Shown: positions 49,398 to 59,477, counted from the first letter of the stretch. The stretch is 64,000 bases of DNA from Polaribacter sp. (GCA_029238315.1 JAQWGI010000033.1:62001-126000); one strand, 5' to 3'. The notes: generated by a model from the sequence alone, not told the origin. Program-made: numbers and translations.

Positions 49398-50739
49398 TCA
49401 AAAAAAACATGAAAAAAAGTTGTTTTTTTTTCTTTTCTGTATCATTTTTTTTCAATCATACAGTCAAACTTTTGAAATAAAAGTAGTAGATAGTGCAACA
49501 GAAACACCGATTTTTGAGGCGCATCTAACATTTGGATCTGCTGTTTTTTTAACAAATAAAAAAGGGATTGCTATTGTGCCTAATGGTGTTTCTAAATTTT
49601 TAGAGATATCGCACATAAGATATCGCACTAAAAAAATCAAACTAGAAAACACCAAGAACAAAACCGTTTACCTTTCTGAAAACGCTCAAAATTTAGAAGA
49701 AGTAACTATCATATCAAAAATCAATTTAAAAAAAGAAATTCATTTTACAAAGCTTCCACAAATTCCAAAATCAATTCATTCTTTTGGCTCTGTTTTATTA
49801 GACAACAAGCTATATACTTTTGGTGGTGATGGGTCTGATATTATATATTCAAACAGAAAAGGCTTGAGCGAGATGACTCAAAGTGATGAAAATCAAATTA
49901 TAAAGTTTTTAGCTCAAAATAAGCCTAGTAATTTTTTTAAATATAGAAAGAATGTTTTTGTTTATGATTTTAATTCCAAAAAATGGGATATAAGTAAAAC
50001 AACGCCAAAACCTAGAGCATTTCATAAAGCTGTTTTACACGAGAATAAGGTGTATTTATTGGGAGGTAAAAGGCTTACTAAAACAAAAAAGAAAGAAATG
50101 TTAATGCCGCAAATAGAGGTTTTAAACCTAGCAAGTGATTCTATTGCTGTTGATGAAATGAATCCTCATCAAGGTGTAAATTTTGAATCGGTTGTTTTTG
50201 ATAATAAAATGTTGGTTATAGGAGGCTCTCTTAAACTACAAGAAAATGGATTAAAAACCTATTCCGACAAAATTCATTTTTATGATTTCAAAACAGGGTA
50301 TTGGTATTTGTTAACAACCATGAAAAAAGGAAAGGAAACGAGCGGAATTATTGTAAATAACAAACTCTTCTTATTTGGCGGCCACAGAAATAAAAGGCTT
50401 AAAGAAATTGAGAGTTTTAATTTAGTTACTGGCAAATGGCAAATAGAAGGCGAGTTGTTTACGGCAATGGAAAAACCAGCAATAGCAAAAGAAAAAAACA
50501 CCATTTACCTTTTTGAGAAAGACAGAATTGTAACCTATAACACACTTACAAAAGAGTTAAAAGAGTTTAGAATTGACTTGCCTTTATATTTTTCTGAAAT
50601 TCATATTAAAAATGATAAACTGTACATTGTTGGTGGAACAAAAATTAAAGATTACGAAAATAGACCACAAAAAAGTTTTGTAGAAATTCCTTTAGAGGAG
50701 TTTGAAAATACAAGAATTAGAAAAAGCAAAACCTTGTAG
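49390..50739 (+). CDS. Kelch-repeat surface or periplasmic protein with carboxypeptidase-like domain
   Basis: In the predicted 449-residue protein a signal peptide (KKLFFFLFCIIFFQSYSQ) is followed by a carboxypeptidase-regulatory-like domain (about 28-100, FEIKVVDSATETPIFEAHLTF) and five or six Kelch blades of a beta propeller (about 115-430), such as SFGSVLLDNKLYTFGG, KAVLHENKVYLLGGKR and GIIVNNKLFLFGGHRNK. It resembles an adhesin or carbohydrate-binding lipoprotein, function unknown. The TTG at 49390, inside the end of the previous gene, is the formal start. The ATG at 49409, followed by seven A, is one base out of frame; with eight A it would read MKKKLFFF. So a 1-base change or sequencing slip in the poly-A is likely. 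Confidence 0.75.
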   Translation: MVNQKKHEKKLFFFLFCIIFFQSYSQTFEIKVVDSATETPIFEAHLTFGSAVFLTNKKGIAIVPNGVSKFLEISHIRYRTKKIKLENTKNKTVYLSENAQNLEEVTIISKINLKKEIHFTKLPQIPKSIHSFGSVLLDNKLYTFGGDGSDIIYSNRKGLSEMTQSDENQIIKFLAQNKPSNFFKYRKNVFVYDFNSKKWDISKTTPKPRAFHKAVLHENKVYLLGGKRLTKTKKKEMLMPQIEVLNLASDSIAVDEMNPHQGVNFESVVFDNKMLVIGGSLKLQENGLKTYSDKIHFYDFKTGYWYLLTTMKKGKETSGIIVNNKLFLFGGHRNKRLKEIESFNLVTGKWQIEGELFTAMEKPAIAKEKNTIYLFEKDRIVTYNTLTKELKEFRIDLPLYFSEIHIKNDKLYIVGGTKIKDYENRPQKSFVEIPLEEFENTRIRKSKTL

Positions 50740-50741
50740 TT

Positions 50742-51284
50742 TTAATTTAAAAGATTAGTAGGAAAACCATCAATACTTGTTTGATTTTTATCTTCCCAAT
50801 ATTGTTGTATTCCTTCTGTTCCTTTTTCTTTAGCCCAGTCATTTAATTCATTTCGTTCACTTTTATATTCAAAAAAAGGAATGGACATTCCGCAAGATGT
50901 TTGCGCACTATCTATATCAATTTCAAAAATTTGACGTGTTCCTGGAGTTACTGGAAATAAAGGAATTACATGATCCCAATCTTTATCGTTTGGTTTAATT
51001 TCCCTTCCTTTTCCGTACAAACGCAAAATATTCGGTGCGCCTTCAAAAGAGCAAAACATAATTGTAATGTTGTTATTTTCTAATAAATGCGCTGCTGTTT
51101 CGTTTCCGCTTCCGGTTACATTTAGCCATAAAACTTTATTTTCGTTTATCACTCTAAACGTATCCATTCCTTTTGGTGATAAATTTATTCTTCCGTTACT
51201 CGGAGCCGTTGCTACAAAGAATATTTTTTGTCCTTCAATAAAATTTTGAAGTCTTTTCGTGATTGATGTATAAAATTTTGCCAT
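50742..51284 (-). CDS. Pyridoxamine 5'-phosphate oxidase family protein
   Basis: This 180-residue protein is of the FMN-binding split-barrel type. MAKFYTSITKRLQNFIEGQKIFFVATAPSNGRINLSPKGMDTFRV-like parts (1-45) give the flavin-binding strands, and NVTGSGNETAAHLLENNNITIMFCSFEG is typical of the family. PdxH proper would have different substrate residues, so a flavin reductase or heme-degradation-type activity remains open. The start MAKFYTS at 51284 is preferred over 17 extra codons upstream. Convergent with the Kelch gene (2 bp gap). Confidence 0.82.
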   Translation of the reverse strand: MAKFYTSITKRLQNFIEGQKIFFVATAPSNGRINLSPKGMDTFRVINENKVLWLNVTGSGNETAAHLLENNNITIMFCSFEGAPNILRLYGKGREIKPNDKDWDHVIPLFPVTPGTRQIFEIDIDSAQTSCGMSIPFFEYKSERNELNDWAKEKGTEGIQQYWEDKNQTSIDGFPTNLLN

Positions 51285-51381
51285 ACTTTTTATTATTAGA
51301 GAATAAAAATAGGAATAAACTTCAAAAGAACTCATATTTTGTTTTAATTAGTATCTTTAAAAAAATTAAAAACTTTCTCTT

Positions 51382-52857
51382 ATGGAATATGGTTTCTTGT
51401 CGGTAATTCCGCCAATCGTTGCAATAATTTTAGCACTAAGAACTAAGCAGGTATATATTGCTTTGATTTTTGGTATTTGGTTTTCTTGGCTAATTATTAA
51501 GGGTTGGAATCCGCTAGACGGAACATTAGCGATGATTGAAGCAATGGTAAACGTTTTTAAATCTGAAGGAAACACAAGAACTATTATGTTTAGCGCATTA
51601 GTTGGAGCTTTGTTAATTTTTATTCAATTTTCTAGAGGCGTTGAAGGTTTTATCAACATTTTAAACAAACAAATTGTAAAATTTGAAAACAAAAAAGCAG
51701 GTTACAGCCGTTTAATGGTTCAGGTTTTAGCAACAATCACAGGATTGTTGTTATTTGTAGAAACAAGTATTAGTTCGCTTACAGTTGGAACTCTTTACAG
51801 ACCCGTTTTTGATAAATTAGGAATTCCGAGAGAAAAACTTGCCTACATCGCAGATTCTAGTTCTGCGCCATCATCAATTTTAATTCCGTTTAATGCTTGG
51901 GGTGCTTTTATTATGGGTTTATTATTAACCCAGGGAATTGACAAACCATTTTCAGTGATGATTTCATCTATAAAATATAACTTTTATCCGCTATTAGCAA
52001 TCGCAATTGTGTTCATTGTAATTTTTACAAAGAAAGATTGGGGCGCAATGAAAAAAGCGGAAAAAAGAACTAAAGAAACCGGTTTGTTAATGAACGAAGG
52101 CTCTAAACCAATGGTTTCTGATGCCGTAACTTCATTTCCTCCAAAAGAAGGAATTGAAGCTAAAGCTTACAATATGATTGTTCCGTTGTTGGTAATGGTT
52201 TTAATGATGCCAATCAATTTAATGTACACCGGTTGGAGTGCAGTAAAAAAGTCAACATCATTTTTAGATCACGCATCACAAGCAATCGGAAACGGTTCTG
52301 GCTCATCATCTGTTTTATACGCTGTAATTGCTTCTTTATTGGTTGCGATGGCCATGTATTTTGTTCAAGGAATTCTAAAAGCGAAAGAAGCGGTAGATTT
52401 AACATTAAGAGGAATTAGCGAATTAATGCCGTTGGCTTTATTAATGTTGTTAGCCTTTGCTATTGGAGACGCTTGTAAAGAATTAGAAACGGGGGTTTAT
52501 GTTGCAAATGCAACGAAAGAATGGTTATCTCCTGAATTATTACCCGCAGTTGTTTTTATTATAAGTTCTTTTATTGCGTTTTCTACAGGAACTTCTTGGG
52601 GAACTTTTGCGATAATGATGGCAATTTCAATTCCGATGGCAAACATTCATGGAGCTGATATTACAATTGTTGTTGCGGCGACTTTAGGTGGCGGAATTTT
52701 TGGAGATCATTGTTCGCCAATTTCTGATACATCCATTATATCATCCATGGCATCTGCAAGTGATCATATTGATCACGTTAAAACGCAATTACCTTACGCT
52801 TTGGTTGGCGGAATTATAACAACGTTGGCTTATTTAGCAATAGGTTTTTTTGGTTGA
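51382..52857 (+). CDS. Na+/H+ antiporter, NhaC family
   Basis: This membrane protein of 491 residues has about eleven hydrophobic segments and the NhaC traits LFVETSISSLTVGTLYRPVFDKLGIPREKLAYIADSSSAPS (about 128-168) and FSTGTSWGTFAIMMAISIPM, LGGGIFGDHCSPISDTSIISSMASASDHIDHVKTQLPYAL (about 432-471). The acidic residues expected for cation exchange are present (FGDHCSPISDTS). It may expel sodium, which fits a marine organism. A possible -7 box TATCTTTA lies just upstream. Confidence 0.92.
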   Translation: MEYGFLSVIPPIVAIILALRTKQVYIALIFGIWFSWLIIKGWNPLDGTLAMIEAMVNVFKSEGNTRTIMFSALVGALLIFIQFSRGVEGFINILNKQIVKFENKKAGYSRLMVQVLATITGLLLFVETSISSLTVGTLYRPVFDKLGIPREKLAYIADSSSAPSSILIPFNAWGAFIMGLLLTQGIDKPFSVMISSIKYNFYPLLAIAIVFIVIFTKKDWGAMKKAEKRTKETGLLMNEGSKPMVSDAVTSFPPKEGIEAKAYNMIVPLLVMVLMMPINLMYTGWSAVKKSTSFLDHASQAIGNGSGSSSVLYAVIASLLVAMAMYFVQGILKAKEAVDLTLRGISELMPLALLMLLAFAIGDACKELETGVYVANATKEWLSPELLPAVVFIISSFIAFSTGTSWGTFAIMMAISIPMANIHGADITIVVAATLGGGIFGDHCSPISDTSIISSMASASDHIDHVKTQLPYALVGGIITTLAYLAIGFFG

Positions 52858-52883
52858 TATAAAACAACTTTAATATTGATATT

Positions 52884-53024
52884 TTGAACTTATTAATTGG
52901 TTTGGCTTTGTTTATCGCGGGTTCATACTACATGTATTATGATATTAAAATTGCCGGAGCTGTTTTTGTCTTTGTAATGATTGGTATAGTAATGACCTAT
53001 AGAGAGATAAAAATATTTTTTTAA
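52884..53024 (+). CDS. Small two-helix membrane protein of 46 residues
   Basis: The frame from TTG 52884 to TAA 53024 reads MNLLIGLALFIAGSYYMYYD..., with two hydrophobic segments (about 2-17 and 23-38) joined by a short turn (YYDIKIAG) and a basic end (TYREIKIFF). It begins 26 bp after the NhaC antiporter stop and lies on the same strand, so it may be cotranscribed. The composition and position argue for a real gene; the function is unknown. The lack of an ATG is the main doubt. Confidence 0.55.
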   Translation: MNLLIGLALFIAGSYYMYYDIKIAGAVFVFVMIGIVMTYREIKIFF

Positions 53025-53044
53025 CCTTACAATATTATTTACTT

Positions 53045-53150
53045 TGTCATTCCCTTGAAAAAGGGAATCTATATTAAATAAATAGATTTTGAGAAAGTCA
53101 AAGAATTGAAACAAAGAAAGTTTGGATTCCCGCTTTCTCGAGAACAACAA
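53045..53150. repeat. Dispersed intergenic repeat, TGTCATTC family (copy 1, one end decayed)
   Basis: This copy begins TGTCATTCCC with a small hairpin TTCCC...GGGAA, runs through an AT-rich middle (TAGATTTTGAG, AAAGTCAAAGAATTG) and ends GTTTGGATTCCCGCTTTCTCGAG. The terminal GAATGACA of the full element has changed to GAACAACA. Its layout matches copy 2 at 54721-54825. Confidence 0.65.
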
Positions 53151-53259
53151 AAAAGTTAGTTTAAGAGATTATTAAGTTCTTAAATTATTCTTCAACAAAA
53201 TTTTATACATTTACGAAACAATTAATTAACCTCACGCCGAAAGGCTTAAAAAGAACTCA

Positions 53260-54561
53260 ATGAAAAAAATATTTTTACCATTAATAGCACTTTCCGCTGT
53301 TTTTTCTTCGTGCACAGAAAATATTGATCGTATTATCAATGCAAAAGAAGTAGAACGTGTAGAGAGAATTCTTGCTTCTGATGAAATGGAAGGAAGAAGA
53401 ACATTTACTCCAGGAATTGATAGAGCAGCAGATTTTATTGCTTCAGAATTTAAAAGTAGCGGACTAGCATTTTTTGCCGATAACGATTCTTATTTTCAAC
53501 ACATAAGCATGTTAAAAACCTCTTTAAAAGAGGTTAAAGGAAAGCTTGGAAAACAAACTTTAAACACTAAAAATGTTGTTGTAAACACCACATCAGAAAC
53601 AATTAATATTTCTTCTTTTGACAGTTATAAAGTTGTTGTAATTGATAAGGAAGACAATTTTTTTCAGAAAGCACTTCCGCTAACTAGAGAAACAGAAAAT
53701 AGTATTGTTTTAATTGATGCAGCTCACGAGAAGAGCTTTGCAAGAATGTCAAGAATGGTTGGTAGAGCAAAGTTTCCGACCGAAAATTCTCAAGTATTTA
53801 TTTTGACAAAAAACGTAAAAGCCACTTCCATTCAACTAACAATTAAGAACACAGTAGAAACACAAAAATTAAAGAACGTTGTAGGGGTAATTCCTGGAAA
53901 AAGTAAAAAAGACGAGTACGTTGTTTTTGGGGGGCATTATGATCATTTGGGAATTGGAAAACCAGACAAAAACAAAGACAGTATTTTTAACGGAGCAAAT
54001 GATGACGCATCAGGAACGACAGGAGTTATGATGTTGGCGAAATATTTTAATAAAATTAAAGACAATGAAAGAACCTTAATTTTCGTTGCTTTTACGGCAG
54101 AGGAAATGGGAGGTTTTGGGAGTAAATACTTTAGTAAGCAGCTAAATCCAGACAAAGTAATGGCAATGTTTAACATTGAAATGATTGGAACCGAAAGTAA
54201 GTGGGGCACAAATAGTGCTTATATTACTGGATTTGAAAGAAGTGATATGGGGAAAATTTTACAGAAAAACTTAAGTGGTTCTAAGTTTCGATTTGAACCC
54301 GACCCTTACCCAAAACAGAACTTATTTTATAGAAGTGACAACGCTACTTTAGCAGAATTGGGCGTTCCGGCACATACGATTGCAACAGCAAAAATGGATG
54401 AAAAACCAAACGACGAACCAAATTATCACAAGCAAAGTGATGAAATTGAGACGTTAGATATGGTTAATATGGCAGAAATTATTAAGTCGATTGCATTGAG
54501 TAGTAAAACAATTATTAGCGGAGAAGACACACCAACAAGAGTTACACTTCCTAAAAGATAG
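53260..54561 (+). CDS. M28 family zinc peptidase lipoprotein
   Basis: This exported protein of 433 residues starts MKKIFLPLIALSAVFSSC (lipobox LFSSC-like, Cys18). The peptidase core has FGGHYDHLGIG (about 224-234, zinc His and Asp), NGANDDASGTTGVMMLAKYF (zinc Asp), VAFTAEEMGGFGSKYF (catalytic Glu pair) and MFNIEMIGT, later APAHTIATAKMDEKPNDEPNYHKQSDEIETLD-like ending with the last His. This is the aminopeptidase pattern of M28, similar to flavobacterial peptidases of protein breakdown. The protease-associated region is about 95-215. A terminator follows 30 bp after the stop. Confidence 0.92.
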   Translation: MKKIFLPLIALSAVFSSCTENIDRIINAKEVERVERILASDEMEGRRTFTPGIDRAADFIASEFKSSGLAFFADNDSYFQHISMLKTSLKEVKGKLGKQTLNTKNVVVNTTSETINISSFDSYKVVVIDKEDNFFQKALPLTRETENSIVLIDAAHEKSFARMSRMVGRAKFPTENSQVFILTKNVKATSIQLTIKNTVETQKLKNVVGVIPGKSKKDEYVVFGGHYDHLGIGKPDKNKDSIFNGANDDASGTTGVMMLAKYFNKIKDNERTLIFVAFTAEEMGGFGSKYFSKQLNPDKVMAMFNIEMIGTESKWGTNSAYITGFERSDMGKILQKNLSGSKFRFEPDPYPKQNLFYRSDNATLAELGVPAHTIATAKMDEKPNDEPNYHKQSDEIETLDMVNMAEIIKSIALSSKTIISGEDTPTRVTLPKR

Positions 54562-54587
54562 TTGTTCTTAGGTTTATTTAAACCAAT

Positions 54588-54631
54588 AAAAAAACACTCG
54601 AATTGATGCTTTATCAGTTTGAGTGTTTTTT
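54588..54631 (+). terminator. Intrinsic terminator of the M28 peptidase gene
   Basis: AAAACACTCGAATTGAT and ATCAGTTTGAGTGTTTT can pair over about 17 bp with two G-U pairs and a 5-nt loop (GCTTT), followed by T residues. Confidence 0.75.
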
Positions 54632-54682
54632 GTTTTTGTAATAAGTAGGAGTTTTCTAGAAAGTAATCTCATAATTAATCGA

Positions 54683-54711
54683 GAGATTGCTTCACTGCGT
54701 TCGCAATGACA
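54683..54711. repeat. Short repeat unit GAGATTGCTTC...GCAATGACA
   Basis: GAGATTGCTTCACTGCGTTC continues to GCAATGACA. It is the reverse form of the TGTCATTGCGA...GAAGCAATCTC repeat known from many Bacteroidota intergenic regions. It stands 9 bp before the next repeat. Confidence 0.6.
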
Positions 54712-54720
54712 GTTTCTTTT

Positions 54721-54825
54721 TGTCATTCCTTTGAAAAAAGGAATCTATACCAACTAAATAAATTTTCTAAAAGTCAAGGAATTGTAATAACGTAAGTTTG
54801 GATTACCGCTTTCGTGAGAATGACA
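54721..54825. repeat. Dispersed intergenic repeat, TGTCATTC family (copy 2, both ends intact)
   Basis: The 105-bp unit has perfect 8-bp terminal inverted repeats TGTCATTC / GAATGACA. The inner parts TTTGAAAAAAGGAATCT, AAAAGTCAAGGAATTG and GTTTGGATTACCGCTTTCGTGA match copy 1 at 53045-53150. The gap 54562-54912 contains only repeats and the M28 terminator; no gene is seen. Confidence 0.7.
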
Positions 54826-54835
54826 ATTGTTTTGT

Positions 54836-54913
54836 GATTACGAGGAAGAATGACGAAGTAATCTGTTTGTTGGTAACTTTGAATGATGAGATTGCTTCAT
54901 TCTTCACAATGAC
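54836..54913. repeat. Decayed repeat units related to GATTGCTTC...CAATGAC
   Basis: GATTACGAGGAAGAATGACG and AAGTAATC followed by GATGAGATTGCTTCATTC and TTCACAATGAC resemble the unit at 54683-54711 in both orientations. The end touches the stop codon of the gene at 54913-55308. Confidence 0.5.
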
Positions 54914-55308
54914 TAAATTGCTAAAATTCCACGCTTGTTCAATTCAGGAATCATACGTAAAGCACCTTCTTTAACCGTGTCTTTTTCGAAAAGAAATGTT
55001 TTGTCAAAAAGCGTGTTTCTTTCAAAAAAAGTAACGTGAAAACGATTGTGTAGTTTAAATAATTCTGGTTGAATAAACTCAACCTTTGCAAATGAGTTTG
55101 CTGGTAGTTTTTCGATTTTTTTACGCAATAAAGACGTGGTTTTTGTGTCGTTGAACCCTTGAGAAACAATCACTACCATTTCTAAATCAACTTCTTTTTT
55201 ATTGATGATATAAATGTTCCAATCATTAGTTTTATAAATATCGTTGTACTCATAAACAACCGCGATTTCTACATTAGTAACTTCTGGAATTTGAATGTCT
55301 TTTTTCAT
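54913..55308 (-). CDS. Conserved hypothetical protein downstream of pheS
   Basis: This 131-residue soluble protein has no signal peptide or membrane segment. It begins MKKDIQIPEVTNVEIAVVYE and shows alternating strand and helix pattern, for example LEMVVIVSQGF, SFAKVEFIQPELFKLHNRFHVTFFERNTLFDKTF. It lies 71 bp after pheS on the same strand, with a hairpin repeat between. I recall similar proteins beside pheS in other flavobacteria, sometimes wrongly named after it. The function is unknown. Confidence 0.7.
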   Translation of the reverse strand: MKKDIQIPEVTNVEIAVVYEYNDIYKTNDWNIYIINKKEVDLEMVVIVSQGFNDTKTTSLLRKKIEKLPANSFAKVEFIQPELFKLHNRFHVTFFERNTLFDKTFLFEKDTVKEGALRMIPELNKRGILAI

Positions 55309-55310
55309 GT

Positions 55311-55381
55311 ATGCTGAACTTGTTTCAGTATCTGTTAAAAAATAGAAGAATTATTGAAAGAAGCTGAACTAAATTCAGCTT
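55311..55381. repeat. Paired hairpin repeat after pheS
   Basis: Two related inverted repeats stand about 30 bp apart: ATGCTGAACTTGTTTCAGTAT (55311-55331, imperfect) and AAGCTGAA-CTAAA-TTCAGCTT (55361-55381, 8-bp perfect stem). The second starts at the pheS stop codon and could act as terminator or mRNA-stabilising hairpin. The GCTGAAC...TTCAGC form is a common repeat type in flavobacterial intergenic DNA. Confidence 0.5.
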
Positions 55382-56399
55382 AAATTACCGACTTAAACTG
55401 CTCTAAGAAACGTTTGTCATTTTCGTAAAACATTCTAATATCAGGAATTTGATACAGTAGCATAGCGATACGTTCAATTCCCATACCAAATGCATACCCA
55501 GAATATTTTGTTGGATCAATATTCGCGTTTTTCAACACATTTGGATCTACCATTCCGCAGCCCATAATTTCTAACCAACCCGTTCCTTTGGTAATTCTAT
55601 AATCAGTTTCGGTTTCTAAACCCCAGTAAATATCTACTTCTGCACTTGGTTCTGTAAACGGAAAATAAGACGGACGCAAACGAATCTTAGACTTTCCAAA
55701 CATCTCTTTTGTAAAGTACAAAAGCGTTTGTTTTAAATCTGCAAATGAAACATCAGTATCAATATACAAACCCTCCACTTGATGAAAAATACAATGCGCA
55801 CGCGCAGAAATATCTTCGTTTCTAAAAACTCTTCCTGGAGAAATAGTTCTAATTGGCGGCTTGTTTTCTTGCATGTAACGGACCTGCACAGATGATGTAT
55901 GTGTTCTTAGTAAGGTATCTGGATTTTTGTCGATAAAAAAAGTATCTTGCATATCTCTTGCTGGATGATACTCCGGTAAGTTTAACGCTGTAAAATTATG
56001 CCAATCATCTTCAATTTCTGGACCTTCAGAAACGGTAAAACCAATTCTGTTAAAAACGTCAATAATTTGATTTTTAACCAATGAAATTGGATGACGAGAA
56101 CCCAATTCAATCGGTTCAGAAGGACGGGTTAAATCGCCATAAAAACTTTTTTCACTTGCAGCGCTTTCAAACACAATATTTAGTTCTGCAACTTTATTTT
56201 CTGCTGCTTTTTTTAGAGTATTTATTGCTTGCCCAAATTCTTTTTTCTGATCATTCGGTACGTTTTTAAACGCAGCAAACATTTCTTTTAATAACCCTTT
56301 GCTTCCTAAATACTTTATTCTGAAAGCCTCTATTTCTTCTTTAGAAGTTGGTTGAAAAGCGTTTACTTCACCAATCAGTTCTTTTACGTTGTCTAACAT
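55380..56399 (-). CDS. pheS: Phenylalanyl-tRNA synthetase alpha subunit
   Basis: PheS is the catalytic subunit of the class II enzyme that charges tRNA-Phe. The 339-residue protein has an N-terminal coiled coil (about 1-85), GFTVSEGPEIEDDWHNFTALNLPEYHPARDMQDTFF-like part (about 120-155), TSSVQVRYM (motif 2 surroundings), EGLYIDTDVSFADLK and GMGIERIAMLLYQIPDIRMFYEND (motif 3). The pheT gene is not adjacent, as is usual in this group. The ATG at 56399 is chosen over a TTG five codons upstream. Confidence 0.96.
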   Translation of the reverse strand: MLDNVKELIGEVNAFQPTSKEEIEAFRIKYLGSKGLLKEMFAAFKNVPNDQKKEFGQAINTLKKAAENKVAELNIVFESAASEKSFYGDLTRPSEPIELGSRHPISLVKNQIIDVFNRIGFTVSEGPEIEDDWHNFTALNLPEYHPARDMQDTFFIDKNPDTLLRTHTSSVQVRYMQENKPPIRTISPGRVFRNEDISARAHCIFHQVEGLYIDTDVSFADLKQTLLYFTKEMFGKSKIRLRPSYFPFTEPSAEVDIYWGLETETDYRITKGTGWLEIMGCGMVDPNVLKNANIDPTKYSGYAFGMGIERIAMLLYQIPDIRMFYENDKRFLEQFKSVI

Positions 56400-56499
56400 C
56401 TTAATTTTCGCCAATAATTAGGTTGCAAATTTATGGTTTTTATACGAAACAATACCTAGCAAATAGAAAGAGTTATAGATCGATAAAATAAAAACCTGT

Positions 56500-56534
56500 T
56501 TTGAATTTAAAGATTTGGAAATTAGTTATATTTG
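56500..56534 (+). promoter_or_regulatory. Promoter of gdhA
   Basis: TTTG at 56500-56503 and TATATTTG at 56527-56534 give a Bacteroidota promoter with a spacer of 23 nt, slightly longer than usual. The ATG at 56581 is 46 bp downstream. Confidence 0.5.
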
Positions 56535-56565
56535 CCCATTAAATTTAAATTAATTAACACCATAA

Positions 56566-57924
<1,359 letters not shown>

Positions 57925-57945
57925 AAACCAAATCAAAACTACATA

Positions 57946-57977
57946 AAAAAACGCATCAAATTTTTGATGCGTTTTTT
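57946..57977 (+). terminator. Intrinsic terminator of gdhA
   Basis: AAAAAACGCATCAAA and TTTGATGCGTTTTTT can form a 15-bp stem with a 2-nt loop, then T residues. It begins 22 bp after the stop codon. Confidence 0.85.
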
Positions 57978-57995
57978 GTTTTATCTTTATAAATT

Positions 57996-58628
57996 ATGAT
58001 GAGTATTTTGTTGCATTTTATTTTCGGATTCTTTTTTTCATTTACAGGTTCAATTACACCAAGTATGTTGAACATGACAGCGCTAAAAATTAGCTTAGAG
58101 AAGAACAAAAGAGCATCTTATTTATATTCACTTGGGGTTTCTTTGGTTGTAAGCGCACAAGCTTATATTGCAATTATTTTAACCAAATATATTTCTGAAA
58201 ACCCAAGCTTTATAGAAAGTTTAGAAAAAGCTGGAACGGTTATTTTTATTTTACTTTCTGTTTATTTTTTCATTCAATCTAAAAAGCAAAAAAAAGAAGT
58301 AAAAGCCAGTAAAGACAGAAAAGGAAATTCGTTTTTATCAGGAGTTTTATTGTCTTTATTAAACATGTTTTCCATTCCATTCTTTTGTGGAATAACAGCA
58401 ACTTTAGAGCTGTTTGATTTGATGCGTTTTGACAATATTTCTATTGCTCTTTTTATTATTGGCTCTACCATAGGTACGTATTGTATTTTATTTTTATATG
58501 GAAAATACGCTGGATTGATTCAGAAAAAAACAGGAAAGCTAACGAAAGATATTAGCTTGATTTTAAGTTTAATAACAGGTTTAGTTGCTGTTTTTATGTT
58601 GATTAAAAATGTTTTTTTAAACGGATAA
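57996..58628 (+). CDS. LysE family transporter
   Basis: This protein of 210 residues has five to six hydrophobic segments and resembles LysE/RhtB amino acid exporters: FFFSFTGSITPSMLNMTALKISLEKNK (about 9-36) is the family's first helix with conserved Pro and Ser. The second half has FLSGVLLSLLNMFSIPFFCG. The substrate may be an amino acid; the upstream gdhA could supply it, but a terminator lies between. Two neighbouring ATG codons (57996, 57999) can be the start. The next gene follows after 3 bp. Confidence 0.85.
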   Translation: MMSILLHFIFGFFFSFTGSITPSMLNMTALKISLEKNKRASYLYSLGVSLVVSAQAYIAIILTKYISENPSFIESLEKAGTVIFILLSVYFFIQSKKQKKEVKASKDRKGNSFLSGVLLSLLNMFSIPFFCGITATLELFDLMRFDNISIALFIIGSTIGTYCILFLYGKYAGLIQKKTGKLTKDISLILSLITGLVAVFMLIKNVFLNG

Positions 58629-58631
58629 AGT

Positions 58632-59477
58632 ATGAAGATAATTAAGAATTTTATTGTTGATGGAAAACACAAAAAACCAATAGTAACGGATGTTTTTTTT
58701 GAAGAAACCAACCAACCAAAACCAGTTGTGATTTTTTGTCATGGCTACAAAGGATTTAAAGATTGGGGCGCCTGGAACACGATGGCAGAAGCATTTGCTA
58801 AAGCAGGTTTTTTCTTTATAAAATTTAATTTTTCTCACAATGGCGGAACGGTAAATCAACCGATAGATTTTCCTGATTTAGAGGCTTTTGGAAATAATAA
58901 TTACACCATAGAATTAGATGATTTAGAATCAATAATTGATTGGGCTTCTTCAAATACGGAATATAAAAATGAAATCGATTTAGAAAATATTTCTTTAATT
59001 GGACACAGCAGAGCTGGTGGAATTGTAACCATAAAATCAAGAGAAAATAATCAAATTAAAAAGGTAATTAGTTTAGCAGGAGTTTGCGATTTTGAAAAAA
59101 GAACGGCAACTTCTGGAGATGTAGAACAGTGGAAAAAAGAGGGCGTAAAGTATGTCTTAAACGGAAGAACAAAACAACAAATGCCTCATTTTTATCAGTT
59201 TTACGAAGATTTTAAATTAAATGAAGATCGATTAAATATTCAAACAGCCGTTTTTAATTTATCCATACCATATTTAATTATTCATGGAGATAAAGATACC
59301 TCGGTTTCTCTAGAAGAGGCCAAAAAATTACATTCTTGGAATTCAAAAAATCAATTAGAAATTATAGAAAACGCCAATCATGTTTTTAATATTTCGCATC
59401 CTTGGGAGCAAACAGAATTATCCAAAGAATTAAATAAAGTCACACAAATTTGTGTTGGTTTTTTAAGGAATCTGTAA
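58632..59477 (+). CDS. Alpha/beta hydrolase
   Basis: This cytosolic protein of 281 residues has the alpha/beta hydrolase fold: VVIFCHGYKGFKDWGAWNTM (about 32-51, oxyanion hole HGY), SLIGHSRAGGIVTI (about 117-130, nucleophile Ser in GHSRAG), PYLIIHGDKDTSVSLEEA (acid Asp in HGDKD) and ENANHVFNISHPW (His). It is similar to dienelactone-hydrolase or esterase-like proteins. The substrate is not known. It starts 3 bp after the LysE gene and both are probably cotranscribed. Confidence 0.88.
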   Translation: MKIIKNFIVDGKHKKPIVTDVFFEETNQPKPVVIFCHGYKGFKDWGAWNTMAEAFAKAGFFFIKFNFSHNGGTVNQPIDFPDLEAFGNNNYTIELDDLESIIDWASSNTEYKNEIDLENISLIGHSRAGGIVTIKSRENNQIKKVISLAGVCDFEKRTATSGDVEQWKKEGVKYVLNGRTKQQMPHFYQFYEDFKLNEDRLNIQTAVFNLSIPYLIIHGDKDTSVSLEEAKKLHSWNSKNQLEIIENANHVFNISHPWEQTELSKELNKVTQICVGFLRNL

